A DNA stretch of 64,000 bases from Epinephelus fuscoguttatus (GCF_011397635.1 NC_064763.1:21527437-21591436); one strand, 5' to 3'; numbered from the stretch's first letter, positions 41,713 through 54,453 are shown. Notes: generated by a model not told the origin, from the sequence alone. Translations and numbers: made by a program.

Positions 41713-43770
41713 TCATGTGTAACAGTAGTCTATATCTGGGATTCCTCCTTCTCTATAGCCACGGTTGGTGCCATGTCCTGCATTAGCGACATGGTTGTCA
41801 CCTTTGTACAGGCCAGTGCCATTGGAGGGGAATATGGTATGAATGATGTAATCCTCTCGTAGTGGTTTGGGCTGCATTGGCTGGCAAGCCGCCATAGGCG
41901 TCATCTGGAACCCCGGACTGCGGATCTCCAAGATGGTATTGTCCTTCTTGGTGCCTGACTCAATGTAATCATCATAGTTTTTGTTTTTTCGGGAGCTGCT
42001 GCGTGTGTAATGGTCACGGGAGCACAAATGCCCAGTCCTATGTCCATACCAACAGAAGATGCCAAAAATAAGAGCCAAAGATACAATGGCGGTTGCCCCA
42101 CCAATAATCCCTGCCAGGGGCAGCACTGTCATCTGATGGGAGTCTTCATCCTCCTCCTCCTCCAGAGGGGTGAGGTCAGATGTTTCAGCTTTTGCACACA
42201 CCAGAGCTTCATCAGAGTCAGCATCTCCAGAAATTCCTCCTTTACTTTCTGAACTGGCAGGGAGGGGCACCATGCAGATGATGTAGCTGGAGCGTGGTTG
42301 GAGGGAGGTAAGCAGGTACTCTCGACGGTCACCCCGCACAAGAGTTTCTGTGATTGAGCCCATGGCGTTCCCAGTACCCAGTCGGAGCCAGCTCAGCCTG
42401 AAGGAGGAGCTGGGCTGGGCCACGCTCCAGGTAACACGGACGCTGTTGTGAGAGAGCGGCTTCACGTTGAGGGCCAGACTCTTCCCCACACCGCTGCTGC
42501 TAAGAGTGTAGTCTAAGCCAGAGTCAGGAAGCCCCAGGCCTGGTCGCTTTGAGCGGAGGGTGAAGAGAGAGCCCTGTGGAGGAGTGTGAGTGGTAGAGCT
42601 ATCGACTCCACCCCCACCCACTCTGTCTCTGGTCCCTGCTGTCCTCACCACCTCACACTCCTCCATCTCACTGGTCAGGTCTATCAAGGCCATGTCTCGC
42701 ACCCTGTCAGGTCCATGGCAGGTGAGACCTCTGACAGTGATGGAGTTACCACGGGCATGCAGCCAGTCATACAGCCAGCGCAGGTTGCAACCACAGTGCC
42801 AAGGATTGCCTCGCACCAGCAGTTGTCCCAGGCTGTCCAGGTCTTTGAACAGTCCCCTCGGCAGGGTGGTCAGGTTATTTCCTGACAGGTCCAGCCTCAG
42901 CAGCCTGCGCATGCCATCCAAGGAACCACGTGGCATATGAGTCAGGGCGTTTTCCTGCAGAGACAGGCGCTGCAGATGGGCACTGGGCAGGTTGACAGGA
43001 GGGGTCTGGAGGGAGTTACGGACTAGGGACAACTCGGTTAAGTTGGAAAGGCGGGAGAATGTGTCATCAGCAATGCGCTGGTTTGCCAAAAGGTTCCCAT
43101 CCAGGACAAGACATCTAAGTGAGGCGAGGCCTCGAAAGGCATGGGTTGGGATAGTGGAGATTCGGTTGTCATCCAGACGGAGTTCTTCCAGAGAGGCAGG
43201 CAGTCCTGAGGGGATACTGGACAGGTGGTTGCGTGAAAGGAAAAGTAGGCGCAACCGTGGGTTGTCAGCAAAGGCCTGGTCCTCAATGCTGACAGTGGAA
43301 ATAGAATTGTCATCCAAGTGGAGCTTCTCTAGCAAAGGCATCCGAGCCAGTGCACTACGAGGAATAGTGCGTATGTTGTTGTCCTGCAAATGCAGTTCAC
43401 GGACAGATGGTGGCAAGTGCATGGGGAATTCATCCAGTTCATTATCATAGAGGTAGACCACACGGACGGCAAGCTGGCGCTCCAAGGAGGTGGGCAAACC
43501 CGGGTTGTTTATCTGGTTGTTCTGAAGGTAAAGGACGGACGCCGAAGGGGGCAGTGAGGGGATGGAGCTCAGGCCACGATCATTACAGTAGATAAAGTCC
43601 TCATCGCACCTGCACACAGACGGGCATATCATGTCCCTGTCTCCAATGTACCCTTGTATCGTAGCTGTAGCAAACTGAAGCATGCCAGCACGTAGTGTCA
43701 AGCAAAGAAACAGCAGGAAGAGCCGAGCCCGCAGCTTAGCCACGCCTACGGGTGCCATTATGGTGAACAT
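41713..43770 (-). CDS. flrt1: Fibronectin leucine-rich transmembrane protein 1 (FLRT1)
   Basis: The coding sequence is a single exon of 685 residues, as in vertebrate FLRT genes (human FLRT1 about 646-674). FLRTs are cell-surface adhesion proteins that bind latrophilins and UNC5 receptors and modulate FGF receptor signalling. In order: signal sequence about 12-37; LRR N-cap with C49, C53, C55, C62; about ten leucine-rich repeats to about 320; LRR C-cap starting [11 protein letters not shown] (about 322) and closing at C372; a linker with PQGSLFTL; fibronectin III domain about 430-530; acidic EEEEDED stretch; membrane segment about 550-574; cytoplasmic tail with [16 protein letters not shown] and the C-terminal GIPDIDY. 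The linker and SITETLV favour FLRT1 over FLRT2/3. ATGs at 43770 and 43758 are in frame; the second (ATAATGG) has the better Kozak context and gives 681 residues. A GTG just upstream is not a start. Intact. Confidence 0.95.
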   Translation of the reverse strand: MFTIMAPVGVAKLRARLFLLFLCLTLRAGMLQFATATIQGYIGDRDMICPSVCRCDEDFIYCNDRGLSSIPSLPPSASVLYLQNNQINNPGLPTSLERQLAVRVVYLYDNELDEFPMHLPPSVRELHLQDNNIRTIPRSALARMPLLEKLHLDDNSISTVSIEDQAFADNPRLRLLFLSRNHLSSIPSGLPASLEELRLDDNRISTIPTHAFRGLASLRCLVLDGNLLANQRIADDTFSRLSNLTELSLVRNSLQTPPVNLPSAHLQRLSLQENALTHMPRGSLDGMRRLLRLDLSGNNLTTLPRGLFKDLDSLGQLLVRGNPWHCGCNLRWLYDWLHARGNSITVRGLTCHGPDRVRDMALIDLTSEMEECEVVRTAGTRDRVGGGGVDSSTTHTPPQGSLFTLRSKRPGLGLPDSGLDYTLSSSGVGKSLALNVKPLSHNSVRVTWSVAQPSSSFRLSWLRLGTGNAMGSITETLVRGDRREYLLTSLQPRSSYIICMVPLPASSESKGGISGDADSDEALVCAKAETSDLTPLEEEEDEDSHQMTVLPLAGIIGGATAIVSLALIFGIFCWYGHRTGHLCSRDHYTRSSSRKNKNYDDYIESGTKKDNTILEIRSPGFQMTPMAACQPMQPKPLREDYIIHTIFPSNGTGLYKGDNHVANAGHGTNRGYREGGIPDIDYCYT

Positions 43771-43847
43771 AAGCACTGTTTCTCTTTTCCAGGTCTGTTG
43801 TTAATCCTCAAATTGCTGCAGTGAGCTGGAATCCTGTGACCTCCACC
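43771..43847 (-). other. flrt1: flrt1 5' UTR portion and splice acceptor
   Basis: On the minus strand a pyrimidine-rich tract (TTTCTCTTTCTCTCTCAG) ends at 43848 and is followed by GGTGGAGGTC. The coding exon therefore starts at 43847 and 77 nt of untranslated leader precede the first ATG. At least one upstream non-coding exon must exist at higher coordinates; I could not identify it. Confidence 0.75.
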
Positions 43848-43860
43848 CTGAGAGAGAAAG

Positions 43861-46151
43861 AGAAATATAGTCAGCACTGATGCACAAATGAATTCATTAA
43901 TGTTCACAGGTGACAAGACAACTGAAGCCCTTTCCCCACTAAACGAAAAAAAACAAACACCCATTAACATCTGGCTTTTGTATTTAATGGAAAAGGTTCA
44001 CTCCCCGGGGACAATTGACTCTGCAGTTGTCACGAGTATTTACTGACTCCACCTCTGATCAGCTTTGATTGGCAGTGATGGGAATACGACACCTGGGTGG
44101 ACACGCTATTTTTAGCCTCTTTGCTGGCATGATGCAGTGATGGGCTGCCACATAACGCTGTCAGTCTCCATCCAAGCAGTGCTCAAATATCATTCGAAAT
44201 TAGTCAGCACTGGGTTTGAGAGAGCGACTAAAATAAGAGATATATAAAGAGAAGTAACCACTGTAACATTTTCACTGGCCCCCATGCTGCTTTCAACTGT
44301 TTATTAACCTGTTTTTCGGCCAATCCGTGATGATGACCATGACACATATGACCAAAAGGCATACTTGTCTACTGCAGAGCTCACTGGTCTACTGGCAATG
44401 GGAAAAGCAGCCCATCGCCTATTTTTATCAGGTCATCCCATGTTTAAAAAAAATCCCGTACATGCATTAATTTTGGTGGGAAAGGAGTATAAGGTGATTT
44501 CGGTTAAAATTTTTCTGTTCAGCTTTACACTATACTTTCCTTTTCTTGTGTCTAAACAATACTTCATTTATGATATCTAAACAAAGACAGCTTGCACTCA
44601 ATGACAAGATTGTTTTTTTCCACAATTAATACTCATATCATCAAGGAGATGTGCACACATGGCTGGATCTGTGAAGATTCCTCTCAGCCTCTCACAACAT
44701 TCTGCCATCGATTCAAAGCCAGAAAAACTGAAAGATAACCGCACAGCCAACCATCATTATGTTGAATTAGCAACAGTAATCCAAGATTACAGACGAGACC
44801 AGACTTACTTTGTCCTGCACTGAATGTTCGAAGCAGAGTGAATATTTAGTATTAGGAAAAGCAACTCTGGAATTGACAAATCCAATCCTACAGTTAGAAT
44901 TAAGCCTCACACATAAATATGAAGTCTTGAGAATATTCTCCACGTCTGAATTATTTAAGAGATCTTGAAAGGCTCTATAATTCCATTAGGAGTTGCCAGC
45001 AGATGGCTGCATTAGCCACTCAGAGCCTAAGATACTTTTCATTATCAAGACAGAACAACATGTTTTAGCTCAGAGCCATCGTCTTCAAGAGCTAAACTCT
45101 CCTCAGGCAGTCAAGATGGCACTGGGCACTACAAAACTTCATTAAAACTTCTACACACATCTTAATTCAGCTGTGAAGAAACAAAACAGTGGAACAAAAA
45201 TATCAAGGGAAAGGTTTAATCTGCAGCAGGATGCTGATGATGTGACAACTAATTAACTATTTGCGATCAGTACCATTGTGCTGTGGGAGTCTGCATGAGC
45301 TGTACTCAGGACTTGATTGGCACCACGAGTTGCTGTTGTTATTGATTAAGCGCGAGATGTCATAACAGTAAGTACATTATTGACTACAGAGATTTGGAAA
45401 CTGGTAAATTGCAACAGAGTGACAACTTGAGCCCATCGCAGTCTTCAATAACCAGAGCCATTAGTCAAGCCGTTAAGGCCCACACAGCAGCAAACATAGT
45501 CAGGCTGTAGTATTGATTTCCTCACAAATCCGAGGTGATCTGCCAGAGCCAGTCGGCTCTCATGCATATTACAGGATTCCCAGGAGTGTAAGTCAGACAG
45601 CATGATAATTAACCAAATGAATGACAACTCTGCTGGGAGTTGACTTTGCTGAATATATATTTGCAAACATTAATCTGTGCGTATTCATTGCCAAAATATT
45701 GAAAATGATGAGAGCAAACTTTGTTGACACGGCACTCATTTTCAAGTGTAATGAATCACCGTTTGAAAAAATAAACAACGCCAAACCCTCCAACAGTTGT
45801 TCAGCCGTGGCTGGTCGGGAATCATTTAATGGAAAAGTAATTACTGTCTGTCCTTTGTCAGTTCAAATGTTGTGTAAATTCTTCTTGCAAATGGAGGGTT
45901 GCATTTATCCTTCACTGAGAATTGATGTGAGCAGGATTTTATGACCATCTTATTCACCATTATGTTAGATTTGATTTGGACTTCAGGGTTCAACTATCAA
46001 ACCTATCTGGAGACTTTTAAGTTGGCAGTATGCTTCTTTAGCAGTACTTGTCAGATGGATAAACAGCTTTGGAAACCCCTTAAATTCACATCTCTCTGAC
46101 ACAGGAATTTGGGGGGGCTGTCCGAAAAATTTCTGTAACTTTCTAAAACTC
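43861..46151. other. Upstream flank of flrt1, no gene recognised
   Basis: Probably intron sequence of flrt1 if the splice acceptor at 43848 is used. No repeats with clear termini and no coding exons were recognised. Confidence 0.4.
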
Positions 46152-47180
46152 AGGGTGCTTTAACACTTGCCCTGTTTGGTTCAGTTCAATCGAATTCAAC
46201 TTCCTCTTGCCCCTTAGGTGCGGATCGTTTGGGCAGGTGTGAACACAGCAATCACACTCGGGTGCGCACCAAAACAACCTGATCGAGACCTTCTTGAAGA
46301 GGTGGTCCCCGCCAGATTACAAATGAACTCGGTGCGGTTCATTCCGAACCAACTACAGTAACATTACACAGTAGCCTCTTCTACACTGCCAGATTTTCTG
46401 CGAATGTTGGGCTGTTTTGCCGGCAAGCTGCAAGCGTTTATTGGATTGGTGAGTTGATCCGAGGTGCCCAATTTTCCACCTCGTAGGGTAGTCATATTGA
46501 CGGAACCCTTTTTAGTTTAAACAGACCGAGGCGGCCTTCAGCAATGGGAAGGGCTGTTGAAGACTTGTGGGAGGAGCTGTTGATGACGCCACACGTGCGA
46601 CCCACTGGTGGTGGACTAACAGGAAACAGCTGCAGGAATGAGCAGCTAGTAGCAAGAGGGAAACACAAACCTGACAGACACAGTAAAGATGAGCAACTGG
46701 GGAGACAAGGAATTGCACGCCCTCCTTGTCCTCGCAAACGAAGAGGCCATTAACCGTCAAATGACGGGAACGGTGAAGGACGGGAATCGCCGAAGGACTG
46801 GCCAGCCACGGCTTCCCTCCCACGTCACTGGTTACGCCACACGCTGAGCTACACGCTTTGTTACTTGCTCACGCCCCCCATTGCCCCTAAAAAGGCGCAT
46901 TCTGTATAACAAAAGTAGGTAGGCAGCATTTTGCCGTACTCCCCGATTTTGCTTTTAAACTGCCAATGCTGAAAAAAGACTGACTGGGCTTTCCTGCAAA
47001 TTTGCACAATTCCCATCTAAAAAGGGCTATTGTTTGGGTTAAACATGCATGTTACAGTCCTGGAGGGTTATTAATGTGCACCTCCTCCTGTACTGCCTTA
47101 ATATGCATATTTAGCACATCCAGTGCATCAAGACATTGTTTTCTAGTTGAAGTCTCGCCTTGTTTTCAAACTGTGTGCAC
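46152..47180 (+). mobile_element. Host DNA transposon copy 2 (carries a Harbinger-like insert)
   Basis: It starts GGGTGCTTTAACACTTGCCC. It contains a short internal palindrome around GAGACCTTCTTGAAGAGGTGG, is interrupted at 46374-47027, then resumes TTGTTTGGGTTAAACATGCA and fades by about 47180. The resumed part is the reverse complement of 30780-30960. It is a decayed non-autonomous DNA element. Confidence 0.65.
46374..47027 (+). mobile_element. Harbinger-like non-autonomous element, copy 2
   Basis: The ends GCCTCTTCTACACTGCCAG and, reversed, GCCCTTTTTAGATGGGAA match copy 1 at 29825-30503, and the body is collinear with it. From 46689 the Myb/SANT-like frame reads MSNWGDKELHALLVLANEEA with the conserved Trp intact, but a deletion near 46785 removes the segment present in copy 1 after KNG. 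The flanks are GTA/TAT, weaker than the TTA pair of copy 1. Confidence 0.7.
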
Positions 47181-48038
47181 ACTCAGTCTCAGATTCACAC
47201 CCACTTTGCTGCTGATTGAAAAGCTATGTGAAGGTGAGAAAGGAGCCAGGGTTTGAACTTCTCTCTTTCTTTGTTCATTCTTGGCACAACTGTTTCTGTC
47301 CCTTTTGATGTAAACAACCAAGTCAGACACTATGAACGCCTTCCAGGAGTGACTATCTATGTTATCATATCTCCATCCCCTCTGTGACAGCCTGCTTTTC
47401 AATCACCCTTTAACACTTGTCTCCTCACAGGACAGTGCATAGAGCCAAGCCTGCCAATAGAATTCTCCTGCTATTTCACTATCTGCGTGTTACTGTTTCC
47501 AAATCTCCATCACTACATGAAACTAGTTTCAAATAGCTAGACCCATCTCCACTTCGCTTTATCACTATGCATGAAACAACTACAACCTCCAAATAAGCAA
47601 CCTAAACACTAAACATCTTTTTAGTGTTTTATGTGGTGTTTACTTTTGTAGAGATTTAGGGCTCACCTTTCCACCTGCAAATGTTCCATCAAAACAAGTT
47701 CACACTGTTTTGCAAGGGCACACTCGCTGAATCCTGAACTTAGTTCCACCCAAGGCATTTTTTCCCCTAAGTGCAGGATTTTGAAGGGTTCAGCTTTGCC
47801 CCTAAGAACTCTGCTCAGCCTTGCAGCCAATGTTCTCTAGAGGCCACTCATGGTATTGCAGTGAAAACATCAGAGACTTTAGACTTCACCCGGAAGCTAG
47901 AAACTTTTTTTAGCATGTGCATCAGGTGAGTATCTCCACTGGAATGAAAAGGTGCCATCCTGGCATGCAGTAGCTAAGTAAATTTAAAAATCTGTGGTTA
48001 AATTCAGGGATGACAGTTTCTTTAATTTTGCTTTTGAT
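47181..48038. other. No gene recognised
   Basis: AT-rich spacer without recognisable features. Confidence 0.45.
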
Positions 48039-48984
48039 CAGCCAACCAGGGGTTGCGTTAACCAGATATTCTTGGTCATTGACCGTTTTTTTACAACAAT
48101 GACCGGAAAATCTGAAGGCCGTCGGTCATTTGACCGGTTGCAATTACCACCCCTGCCCACTTGGCGGCAGAGTGCACAGTCAATGGTTTAAGTGACTGCC
48201 GTTTTCACACTGCAGTGAAAAAGTCATTCATCTGCTTCGTGTAGCGTTGTTAACATGATGGCCTGGACACACCAGATGCATTAGTGCCGTGGATGTCCTG
48301 TACTTGTTTTTTCACTTCAACAGGTCATTTTAAACATGGGTAAGGCCATATTTTAATAGTTTTTTTATAACGTAATAAGTTAATTACAATTTGTCATTGC
48401 ATGTCCATGTATTGAGTGTGTTGGATTAACACTGAATGAATAGGGCATATTGTTCTGACCATTTTATTCATGTAGTCATGTCTGTAGGCTCGGTGACACA
48501 AAATTAAAATTGTAATGAAGTTATCAGGGTATTGAAAAATGTGTTCGATTATGCACTGTTGTGTTATTTTAAATTATAAACATGGTATTCCATCAGTGCA
48601 TGCTGTTGTTATTTTATTTTGAAAATTGGCCAGATTCTCTCGTCTTTTCTGTGTCCGACTTCCTGTTTGGTACGATCCGCTCTATCCAGCTTGACAGAAG
48701 CGCTCGCGGCTCGCATTTAGATCAGACGCCGAACTGAAGCGCTGCGGTGTGTGGATGTCTGTTCATCTTTTCGTTCATGTCCTTATTAATGCACACTTTA
48801 TAACTTGCTTGTTGGATTTATTAAAAACGAACGAATGAAAACTAAATGTCTTTGAATATCTTTATTATCATTTAAAAACGAAAATTAAAATGACCGGTAA
48901 AAATAGATTATGACCAGCTTTTTACGACCCTATTGGTCAAAATGACCGGCGATGAAAAAGTCTAGCGCAACCTCTGCGGCCAAC
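48039..48984. mobile_element. hAT-type non-autonomous element, 930 bp
   Basis: CAGCCAAC (48039-48046) and CGGCCAAC (48977-48984) match at 7 of 8 positions, the hAT target size. The ends CAGGGGTTGCGTTAACCAGA and, reversed, CAGAGGTTGCGCTAGACTTT form inverted termini. They continue with GGTCATTGACCG on the left and GGTCATTTTGACC on the right. No transposase frame is present. Confidence 0.8.
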
Positions 48985-49626
48985 ACACATCTAGGCTACA
49001 GATCCCTTTTAGTGTTGTTAAAATTAAGCAGCTTGGTCACTAACTAGCTCCCACTACCGGGTGGTGCACAGTGCAGTAAACTGAAGAGCAGCAGAATTTA
49101 CCCATAGACCAACATGTAACTGGTCAAAAACATCTCAGCAGTCAACCAAATTAAGTTTAACATTGACATCCCCAGCTCAGCAAGCATGGAGACATATCTG
49201 GCTATACAAAACTACTTGTCTCCTAACGTGGTCGGACAACATGTTCTACAAATTAACATGAAAACTAAAAGTTCTTCTCTAGCACAACCCGTCCCCTGCG
49301 CCTTGTAGTCATGACCATGAGATACTATTGCTAAGAAGTGTGTGAAGCCAAAACCAATCTCTTAATAAGGCCACTAAAAATATAAAAAAAATCTCATCAT
49401 AAAACTGACAAGCATGGGAAGTGACAAATTCAGAAAACAATATCTGTAATGCAAGATGGCATTATACATAAGGAAATGGATGTCTTAGATTGAGGCTGGA
49501 TAAATGCAATTTATGTTTTGGCAGCAGCAGAATGTGTCGCTTGATTGAACATCATTGTGTGTACCCTGCTTTACTCAGTCCTGCACAACAACACAGAGCG
49601 AACAGCCATTTTTAAAGCAGTGTGAC

Positions 49627-49659
<33 letters not shown>

Positions 49660-52600
49660 ACATTTATGCCAAACTTTCTTTTAGTTCAGTTGTTCTCATC
49701 AGTGTAGTAAAAAAAAATAACACATTTGTGATTATAATTGCTCTTATATTCCTACATTTATAACCCTGACAGGGCAGATTATTATAGAAATCTAGCTGTA
49801 AACTTCTATCAATCCTGCCAACAATCTGCTCTCCCAGATGTTGTATTATTAATATATTTCTTCATTAGAAAGCAGACTTGGGACTTCAGAATAATAGCTT
49901 TGACAGAAAATAAATGCACAATAGCTCCATTATGAACAATGTCACAGCACAGTTACAACAATTTCAAAACACCTCTTGCCTCTACCACTTAGCCCTCCAT
50001 TTTGTGTGTTCACATCTACTGGTGGGGGGGCTCGGTTATTGTTGGGACAGAGAGGTGGGGTGAAGTGTTGAGGCTACATGGCGCTTTAAGCGGAGGTTTT
50101 TAAGAGGCACACTCCAGTCCAAGTGTTATGAGTCATCATCCTCAAGATGGCTGGACAAGTAAGAAACTGTTGCTATGGACTTTTTCTGAACAAACATAAC
50201 AAGAAAGATTGCTAGCAGTGTGCTAATGTCTAAGTAGCCAACTAGCTAGCTAGCTAACGTTATATTGTTATTGCTGGTTTGTGCTTTACAGTTCCACATT
50301 TCGACATACTTCCATGTCACATCCCACCTCTTTGATGGTATGTGACACCTGAAATTTAACTTAAGGCTAGCAGTGCTACCACTCCTCTAATATCAGTGCA
50401 GACGGGTTGCTATGTGAGCCTACAGTGCCCCACCTGGTAATAAAGCAGTATTGTTTTTTATTTGCTGACTAATGATTGATAGGGTTACGCTTCAGTTGTG
50501 AACAAATTGTGAGCATACATGCTTTTCTATCTCCACAAGATGAATGACAAATGTCTTTATCACCATTATTGTCATAGTTCAGTCTGTTTATGTAAATGCC
50601 GTAGAGTGCTCCAGGGATAATGCTTAGGCTGACACGGAAGTTAGCAGGTTCCCTTGTCAAAAAGCCAATGGGATTTTTCAGTTTGGACTTGGGTTATGGC
50701 AGATAACAAGCTCTTGTGCAAAGACATGAGCTCCTATGATACTTGCACGTTTTGTTCAGCAAGATAATCTTTACAAATGGCCTAAATGCGATCACCATAA
50801 GTAAGAAACTGATGTTAGGCTACAAACAAAGTACACCACGGTCACATGACTTAACATCCCTGCTACAACGAGGCTGTAAAGCCATGTTCGGCGTGATAAC
50901 GTTCTGTAGTCTCATTTAGCTACTTGTTGGCAAAGACACATAAAAGCTTCAAAATTCACACGTGTGGTATCTACTGACATATTTTGTGTCATAGAACAAA
51001 AACTGAAAGTCTCTTAAGCTTGTGTTAACAAGGCTTATGTCAGGCATCATACCAAAAACCACTGACTTCGAGACAAGGGAAACGGAAGTGCTAAAATGCT
51101 AATTCATTTCCAGGTTTTAGGACTCATTCCCAGAGCACCCTATTGACGACTACTAATGACATATCAGAGTCTTGAAAGGTTGTCCCATTTCAGTAAAATT
51201 GCACTGGAAAATGAGGAGTAGGGGTAAAGATAAGGAATGGTATTGGGCCCAAATAGTACTTTATATTTCTTGTTTGACTTATGTCTGTCACAATCAGTTC
51301 AAGCATCAGAGCTTTTGTGTCTATTTCTACTTTAGTCCTCTTGATTGAAGTGAAGTGGTGTCAGTGAACCTGAAGAGAATCATTTCTGAAATTTAAAAAG
51401 CTGGTACTGTTCGTAAACTTGCAGTTTGATATAAGCTGATTTTATGACTAAGAAAGCTGTACACCGTACTGTGCTGTGGATGTTCATGAGGTCTCGGTGT
51501 GTGAATGTGTGTGTGGCAGAAAAGTGCTAAAGAATGGATGACTTTTCAATCCCAGGAGCTTCAGCGGCGAGTCTCTCGAACACTGGAGTATTTGGGTCAG
51601 CCCTTTAAAAACAACATAGATGTGGTGTGAGATTGAAGTGGTGCAGAGCGCCGGAGGGATTAATAGAGCATATTGAGCTGTGATTCTCTGGATTAAGCAG
51701 GTGCTACAAAGGACGGCAGACAGTCATTTGAGGATGTTTTGCCCTATGGTTGCTCATTTTTCTTCCTCTATTAGAAAACGATGTAAAAGCACAAAGAGCA
51801 CCTGAAGGCTCTTTGTGTTTGTGTGTATGTTTCTGCTTCGGACGTGCTGTGTGTTTGTCTATCCATGCACGATCAAATTGCAAACATTAACCCATATGGG
51901 GACAATCTATATGGTTGCAGTCTACATTTCAGTTATCTGTAGAGGGGAGTAAAGTGGGGATGTGGGGTAATGTGTTAGCCAGACAGTCAGCCGCCTCAGG
52001 CAGTGTACAGCACACACAACAACCCCCAATCTAATGCTGGAACCCAAGACTGGATCGATTTACATAAAAAAACAGGCAGGGAGAGAGAGTGACAGAAAGC
52101 GGCTTTGAGCAAGACCTTTGAATCCCATCTCCCCATTAAGACCCCCACAGAGGGGATAGGAGTGGGAAATCTGGAAAACCAGATTTTGGATGACCGAAGG
52201 GGCTGCTGATGCATCAGGAAATCCACTTTACTGATGGCAGGGAAAAGATAATAGTGGCCCACAGCTTATCTTACATGCCATGTCCATGGATCGTATTTTA
52301 GATTTACAGATTGGAAAAGATGACGCAAAATATAATGATTACGGTGATGACAGCAATAACTCGAGGGATCCAAGATAGAAAAAAAAATGAGATAGGCCAG
52401 AAAAGCATGGCCTATTCATTTTAGTACATTGGAGAGGTTGTTGTGTTTTATTTGTGTGTGCATTTCTTGTAATACTCTATCTAAGAGGCCATGTCTTTGC
52501 AATAATGTACTGTAATCGTCAAGCTATTAAAACACGGAGATTAAAAAATGGACTTTAATCCTTAAAAGAAACAAACAAGGCACAAATACAAACCGCAGCA

Positions 52601-53398
52601 TTAAAAAAATATTTTCCACTTCACAGATTGCTTCTTTTACATATGCAAAATCGTGATCTTTGACTAAGCACGCTAATATTCCACTATCATTCTGAATATT
52701 TAGAATTTGATAGGTAAACAGCATATTCTGTTCGGATATTCTGAATCAGGTCTTTTTCCAAATGTAGCATTTTCCAATTAAAACGTGGAATATGCCAGTA
52801 TTATTCAGATTTTAGGAGCATTCTTTAGACGTGTAAACAGCCATGGATGGATTACTGAACATGCCTACAAGGCACAGGCTCAGGGGCCCAAAGTGTCCAG
52901 CAGGCCCCCCTGGCATTCACCTGCAAAATATCACTCAAAGAAACACACACCAACAGGACTAGACTAAAAAGTACCACAAAAAGATGCAAAGGAACTGCAA
53001 AGATACTGTACACTAAACAACAAAGAAATGCAAAACAACAAAGAAAAACCTGATTTATTGTATTATTCCGACTAAAACCAGACTTTTATAATACATGTAA
53101 ATACATTAGCCTGACTGAAATCATACTAAACTTAATTTCTCAAAGTCAGACTAACACACCCAGTTAATGCAATTGGGAGTCAAATTACTGCTGCATGTAT
53201 ACATACAATTGGACCTAGGTGCTCTGTGAATGCTCCACAGTTTCCTCCCCGGGCTTTGACCTGGAAGTTGAATAGCATTAAATGCGTAACAGAAGAAGAG
53301 GCCACAAACAACATGGCAAAATCTGCATCCAGAGCCATGCAATTTGGAAGACGAAATGTACAGAGAAAAACATAATTGTTTGGCTAAATAATTACAGC
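48985..53398. other. No gene recognised
   Basis: It includes a poly-A tract at about 49631-49657. A short dispersed-repeat-like segment occurs at 52845-53045 (CAGGGGCCCAAAGTG, then ACAACAAAGAAATGCAAAAC). No exon was recognised. Confidence 0.4.
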
Positions 53399-54106
53399 TG
53401 TTACTGATGTGGCACCACAGTGGTGCAGTGGTTAGCATTGTCACCTCACAGCAAGAGTGGGGGGTTTTGATCCCCCCATTCCTTTTGTGCGGAGTTTGCA
53501 TGTTCTCTCCGTGTCTGCGTGGGTTTTCTCCGGGTACTCCGGCTTCCTCCCACAATCCAAAGACATACAGGTTAATTGGTGACTCCGTAGGTGTCCGTAG
53601 ATGTGAATGTGAGTGTGAATGGTTGTCTGTCTCTATGGCCTTGTTCAGACTGCCAGCCAAAATCTGATTTTTAGCCAATCTAGATTGGAACCAGATGGCT
53701 CTTGTGAAGTCTGAACAGTCATAAATGACATGAAATCCGATTTTTGCAAACCAGATCAAAACCATCTTTGGGAGGTAGTTTCAAATTGCATTTGGACAGT
53801 TGTGTCTGAGTCTGAACAGCTCCTTATATGACATCACACAATACACGCTAGATGACATCTCCACTCCGATGTTGTAGCCACTTGCTAAAAACAGTGTGGA
53901 CAGTCAGCCCTAAAAGTCGGATTTGAGAAGGAATCAGATTTGAATCAGGTCTGAACGCAGCCTATGTGTCAGCCCTATGATAGTCTGGCGACCTATCCAG
54001 GGTGTACCCAGCCTCTCGCCCGATGTCAGCTGGGATAGGCTCCAGCCCGCCCACGACCCCTAACAGGATAAGCGGTTATAGATGTAAATGAATGAATGTT
54101 ACTAAT
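53399..54106 (+). mobile_element. tRNA-headed SINE with target duplications, split by a MITE
   Basis: TGTTACTGAT (53399-53408) and TGTTACTAAT (54097-54106) match at 9 of 10 positions and flank the element. The head has TGGTGCAGTGG (53421-53431). The body has GTTTGCATGTTCTC and TCCGGGTACTCCGG, and the tail has CCAGGGTGTACCC and GATAAGCGG, ending in AATG units. It belongs to the same family as 20959-22382 and 62556-62922. An insert at 53638-53961 interrupts it. Confidence 0.85.
53638..53961. mobile_element. 324-bp MITE within the SINE
   Basis: CTATG occurs at 53633-53637 and again at 53962-53966. The ends are GCCTTGTTCAGAC and, reversed, GCTGCGTTCAGAC. Removing the insert restores the SINE sequence (CTCTATGTGTCAGCC), so its boundaries are exact. 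There is no coding frame. Confidence 0.85.
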
Positions 54107-54453
54107 TAACTGAGCATCATATACGTCCAATTACATACCTCACTAGGATAGCATGCTACACACACGCACACAAACTTGTTGTGTTTATTTGAATTATTAA
54201 AAGACCTCGATTTACTTTTGGTTTTACACCAGACATGAACAGCAGACTCCCGGGTGAAAGGCCGGTGTTTGTTTGACCGACCTTCACTCCTACCCGCACT
54301 AGGCAGACTTTTCCACTCTTTACACTGCTGTAATTAGCCGGAGTGTAAAAAATAGTGTATGATGCCAAAGGCCACTGACCACACATCGGTATTTGATGAG
54401 TTAGAGAATGAGACCAGGTTAACATTTCTGGTCGAAAGGAGAAATAAATCTAC

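Noticed and set aside
41254..43595. Several plus-strand frames opposite flrt1 (up to 202 residues)
   Set aside because: Antisense shadows of a conserved coding exon. The codon bias of the sense strand removes stops from the other.
43774..43776. GTG as the start of flrt1
   Set aside because: Two in-frame ATGs follow within 18 nt, and nothing suggests non-AUG initiation in this family.
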